Below are positions 23,351-24,671 of a stretch of DNA of 24,671 bases, in pieces; position 1 is the first letter of the stretch, and the number at the start of each line of letters is the position of its first letter. Made by a program: the position numbers and the translations under genes. The stretch comes from an uncultured Collinsella sp. Lineage in GTDB: Bacteria; Actinomycetota; Coriobacteriia; Coriobacteriales; Coriobacteriaceae. The notes beneath the pieces were generated by a model. That model was not told where the DNA came from. It saw only the letters and a program-made list of their open reading frames with translations, and ran no database searches. Location of the stretch: positions 1 to 24,671 of the forward strand of contig CABUCA010000027.1 in assembly GCA_902489965.1 (NCBI GenBank). Direction: 5' to 3'.

Positions 23351-23392
23351 ACCGGACACCTATCTAAAGCAGAACACAACCAATCGATATCC

Positions 23393-23427
23393 ATGGGCCC
23401 CGTGAGCTCGAAGCAGCACGGGCCCAT
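23393..23427 (+). terminator. Hairpin after the flavoprotein gene, weak terminator
   Basis: ATGGGCCCCGTG (23393-23404) pairs with CACGGGCCCAT (23417-23427) with one bulge and a 12-nt loop. Stem is strong but no T-run follows, so termination would be weak or factor-dependent. Confidence 0.4.
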
Positions 23428-23452
23428 TCGTGTCCGCACGGCAGCGTATCCT

Positions 23453-23463
23453 TATTCTGAATA
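23453..23463. promoter_or_regulatory. Palindrome upstream of the DinD-like gene
   Basis: TATTC-T-GAATA is a perfect 11-bp palindrome 47 nt before the DinD-like ATG. No canonical LexA box (GAAC-N4-GTTC) was seen in the intergenic region, so SOS control is not supported by this sequence. It may be an operator or chance. Confidence 0.3.
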
Positions 23464-23510
23464 CAGAGTGGGCAAAGCCCGCATAGACAATAGACCAGCG
23501 AGGAGGAGAT

Positions 23511-24371
23511 ATGGACAGTAGAGATATCGAGAAGTGGCGTGTCGAACTTGATAGCTACGCCAATGTGGAAGACGGCGTTGAATATTGGCTCGCACGCGAT
23601 TTAATGGAACCCATGGGGTACACTCGATGGGAGAACTTCGCCGAAGTTGTTAAGAGGGCAAAAGTCTCGTGCGAAACAAACAAAACTCCAGTTGATTCCC
23701 ATTTTCGTGACACCACGAAAATGGTAACTGCCGGTGTCGCCGCTCGCGCGGTTAAAGACTACAAACTTACGCGCTACGCATGCTATTTAATCGCCCAAAA
23801 CGGAGATCCAAACAAGCCGGAGATCGCGCTCGCGCAGGCATACTTTGCCGTCCAGACGCGCCGCCAAGAGCTCATAGAGCAGCGCTTCGCAGAGATTCAG
23901 CGCTTGCAGGCGCGCCACTCGCTATCCGATTCAGAGAAACAGCTCTCGGGTATTGCGTTCAAACGCGGCGTTGACTCCAAAGGATTCGCGATCATCAAGT
24001 CGAAGGGCGATGAAGCGTTATTCGGCGGCAGAAGCACGGCGGAAATGAAGCAGCAGCTCGGCGTACCCAAGAGCGCGGCATTGGCGGACAGGTTAGCCGA
24101 TGTCCTCATCAAAGCAAAGGACCTTACGAACTCGATGACGGCCTTCAACGCCGAGGAACACGACCTGTACGGTCTGGACCAGATCAAGCAAGAGCACGTC
24201 GAGAACAACACAAGCGTGCGTGGCAGCCTCATCGACCGCGGAATTGTCCCCGAGAACCTACCGCCTGCCGAGGATACAAAAAAGCTCGAGCGTCGTGTGA
24301 AGGCAGACGAGAAGAAACTCAAGGAGGGTACTGACGGTTTTACCGATCCCCAGGGTAGGCTCGATCTGTGA
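23511..24371 (+). CDS. dinD: DinD-like DNA damage-inducible protein
   Basis: 286 residues. The N-terminal part YWLARDLMEPMGYTRWENFAEVVKRAKVSCE (24-54) is the Bro-N/antirepressor-like region of DinD, followed by DYKLTRYACYLIAQNGDPNKPEIALAQAYFAVQTRRQEL (83-121), a motif stretch highly typical of DinD. GIAFKRGVDSKGFAIIKSKGDEALFGGRST lies in the middle. In E. coli DinD is LexA-regulated and inhibits RecA-mediated strand exchange; here no LexA box is visible. GAGGAGGAG precedes the ATG. Base composition is more AT-rich than the suf operon, and it sits beside tRNA-linked repeats, both in keeping with transfer as an accessory gene. Function in this organism is inferred only from family. Confidence 0.88.
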   Translation: MDSRDIEKWRVELDSYANVEDGVEYWLARDLMEPMGYTRWENFAEVVKRAKVSCETNKTPVDSHFRDTTKMVTAGVAARAVKDYKLTRYACYLIAQNGDPNKPEIALAQAYFAVQTRRQELIEQRFAEIQRLQARHSLSDSEKQLSGIAFKRGVDSKGFAIIKSKGDEALFGGRSTAEMKQQLGVPKSAALADRLADVLIKAKDLTNSMTAFNAEEHDLYGLDQIKQEHVENNTSVRGSLIDRGIVPENLPPAEDTKKLERRVKADEKKLKEGTDGFTDPQGRLDL

Positions 24372-24384
24372 AAGCAGCTGTGCA

Positions 24385-24475
24385 CCGACGGGTTCGACCC
24401 CATGCGAGGTCAGCAAAAAAGACGGCCAACTTTCGTTGACCGTCTTAACTTGCTTTGGCGGGCCCTCAGGGGGTC
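24385..24475. repeat. Direct repeat copy 1 (tRNA-terminator element relic)
   Basis: It starts with a 28-bp block identical to 24563-24590, contains a terminator hairpin in the same place but with different stem bases, and ends at TTTGGCGGGCCCTCAGGGGG, resembling the 3' end of the tRNA in copy 2 (TTTGGGTGGGCCGTCAGGGGG). After 24475 similarity to the tRNA stops, so this copy carries only the tRNA tail. Confidence 0.75.
24415..24446 (-). terminator. Terminator hairpin in repeat copy 1
   Basis: On the minus strand AAGACGG/CCGTCTT with an inner CAAC/GTTG stem and a 4-nt loop is followed by TTTTTTG. It would end minus-strand transcription. Read on the plus strand, the run after the stem is poor. 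Confidence 0.75.
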
Positions 24476-24477
24476 AG

Positions 24478-24547
24478 CCTGCTGCGCAGGCGACCGCTGC
24501 GGCGCCAAGGCGCCTTGCGCGCTGCGCTGGCAAATGCTTACGCATTT
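24478..24547. repeat. Three tandem perfect hairpins between the repeat copies
   Basis: CCTGC-TGC-GCAGG (24478-24490), GGCGCC-AA-GGCGCC (24501-24514) and AAATGC-TTAC-GCATTT (24532-24547) follow one another. No ORF is supported here. It may be a structured transcript or a folded DNA spacer. Confidence 0.55.
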
Positions 24548-24562
24548 CCTCAGCTCCGCGCC

Positions 24563-24653
24563 CCGACGGGTTCGACCCCATGCGAGGTCAACAAAAAAGC
24601 GACCAGCCTGGGCCGGTCGCTTTAACAATCTTTGGGTGGGCCGTCAGGGGGTC
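24563..24653. repeat. Direct repeat copy 2 (overlaps tRNA 3' end)
   Basis: It starts with the same 28-bp block as copy 1 (24563-24590 = 24385-24412), followed by an A-run, a terminator stem and the tail of the minus-strand tRNA. The offset between copies is 177-178 bp. Confidence 0.75.
24593..24623 (-). terminator. Terminator of the tRNA gene
   Basis: On the minus strand AAAGCGACC pairs with GGTCGCTTT, followed by a T-run. It begins about 14 nt after the tRNA 3' end, as expected for a tRNA terminator. Confidence 0.85.
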
Positions 24654-24671
24654 GAACCCTGGACCTTGGGA
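24637..24671 (-). tRNA. 3' half of a tRNA gene (cut by right edge; lysine plausible)
   Basis: Minus strand: anticodon stem 3' strand TCCCA, variable loop AGGTC, T-arm CAGGG-TTCGACC-CCCTG, acceptor 3' strand ACGGCCC and discriminator A (complement of 24637), followed by CCC, so CCA is not encoded. The anticodon lies beyond the window. The stem and variable loop resemble tRNA-Lys(CUU) genes of related bacteria, but the identity is a guess. Confidence 0.8.

Noticed and set aside
23351..23510. LexA/SOS box ahead of the DinD-like gene
   Set aside because: Searched by eye for GAAC-N4-GTTC and CTGT-N8-ACAG; only a TATTC-T-GAATA palindrome and a short CTG-N4-CAG were seen, which fit neither.
24410..24628. 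72-codon minus-strand frame over the repeats
   Set aside because: It covers terminators and the hairpin spacer beside a tRNA and is a translation artefact.
1..24671. CRISPR array
   Set aside because: No regularly spaced short direct repeats with spacers were seen; the only direct repeats are the two tRNA-linked copies at the right end.

Overview
The window looks like a stretch of chromosome from a GC-rich, Gram-positive anaerobe of the class Coriobacteriia, probably Collinsella or a close relative. This is inferred from the C/G-ending codon use, a sufCBDSU operon with SufU and an IscR-like Rrf2 regulator, a GGGtGRT-family gene, and a sortase-type surface protein. No 16S gene is present to confirm it.

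Layout. (1) Positions 1-5499, minus strand: five family-2 glycosyltransferase genes with tight spacing, the last running off the left edge. In transcription order the first four alternate between two types (A-B-A-B), as if a two-gene unit had been duplicated. A promoter region at about 5560-5592 separates this operon from a divergent plus-strand acyltransferase-3-like membrane protein (5612-6742), which is followed by a galactofuranosyltransferase-like GT2 gene (6913-7932). Together these suggest a cell-surface polysaccharide or glycolipid locus. (2) Positions 7957-11738, minus: an AAA-ATPase-like/PD-(D/E)XK-type protein with eroded motifs, then a secreted, probably sortase-anchored protein with a possible lysozyme-fold domain. 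(3) Positions 11867-13000, minus: an IscR-like Rrf2 regulator followed by a MntA/HepT-type nucleotidyltransferase/HEPN toxin-antitoxin pair, apparently one transcription unit. (4) Positions 13221-18466, plus: sufC-sufB-sufD-sufS-sufU, overlapping or tightly spaced, ending in a clear terminator. GGGACA/TGTCCC inverted repeats lie just before and just at the end of the operon. (5) Positions 18532-19341, minus: a REP-associated (Y1/HUH) transposase-like gene with a C-terminal HTH. (6) Positions 19745-21502, plus: a NifU/IscU-like scaffold gene and a GGGtGRT gene, ending in a strong terminator. (7) Positions 21824-23350, plus: a fumarate reductase/aspartate oxidase-family flavoprotein. (8) Positions 23511-24371, plus: a DinD-like gene. 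(9) Positions 24385-24671: a duplicated element of about 91 bp carrying terminators, and the 3' half of a minus-strand tRNA cut by the right edge.

How it fits together. The centre is an iron-sulfur assembly neighbourhood: a regulator with three cysteines, SufBCD scaffold, SufS desulfurase, SufU sulfur acceptor, and further downstream a second U-type scaffold paired with the poorly understood GGGtGRT protein. The left part builds surface glycans. The rest (HEPN/MNT pair, AAA/PD-(D/E)XK protein, Y1 transposase, DinD, tRNA-linked repeats) is typical accessory material inserted between core genes. I found no CRISPR array, rRNA or complete insertion sequence.
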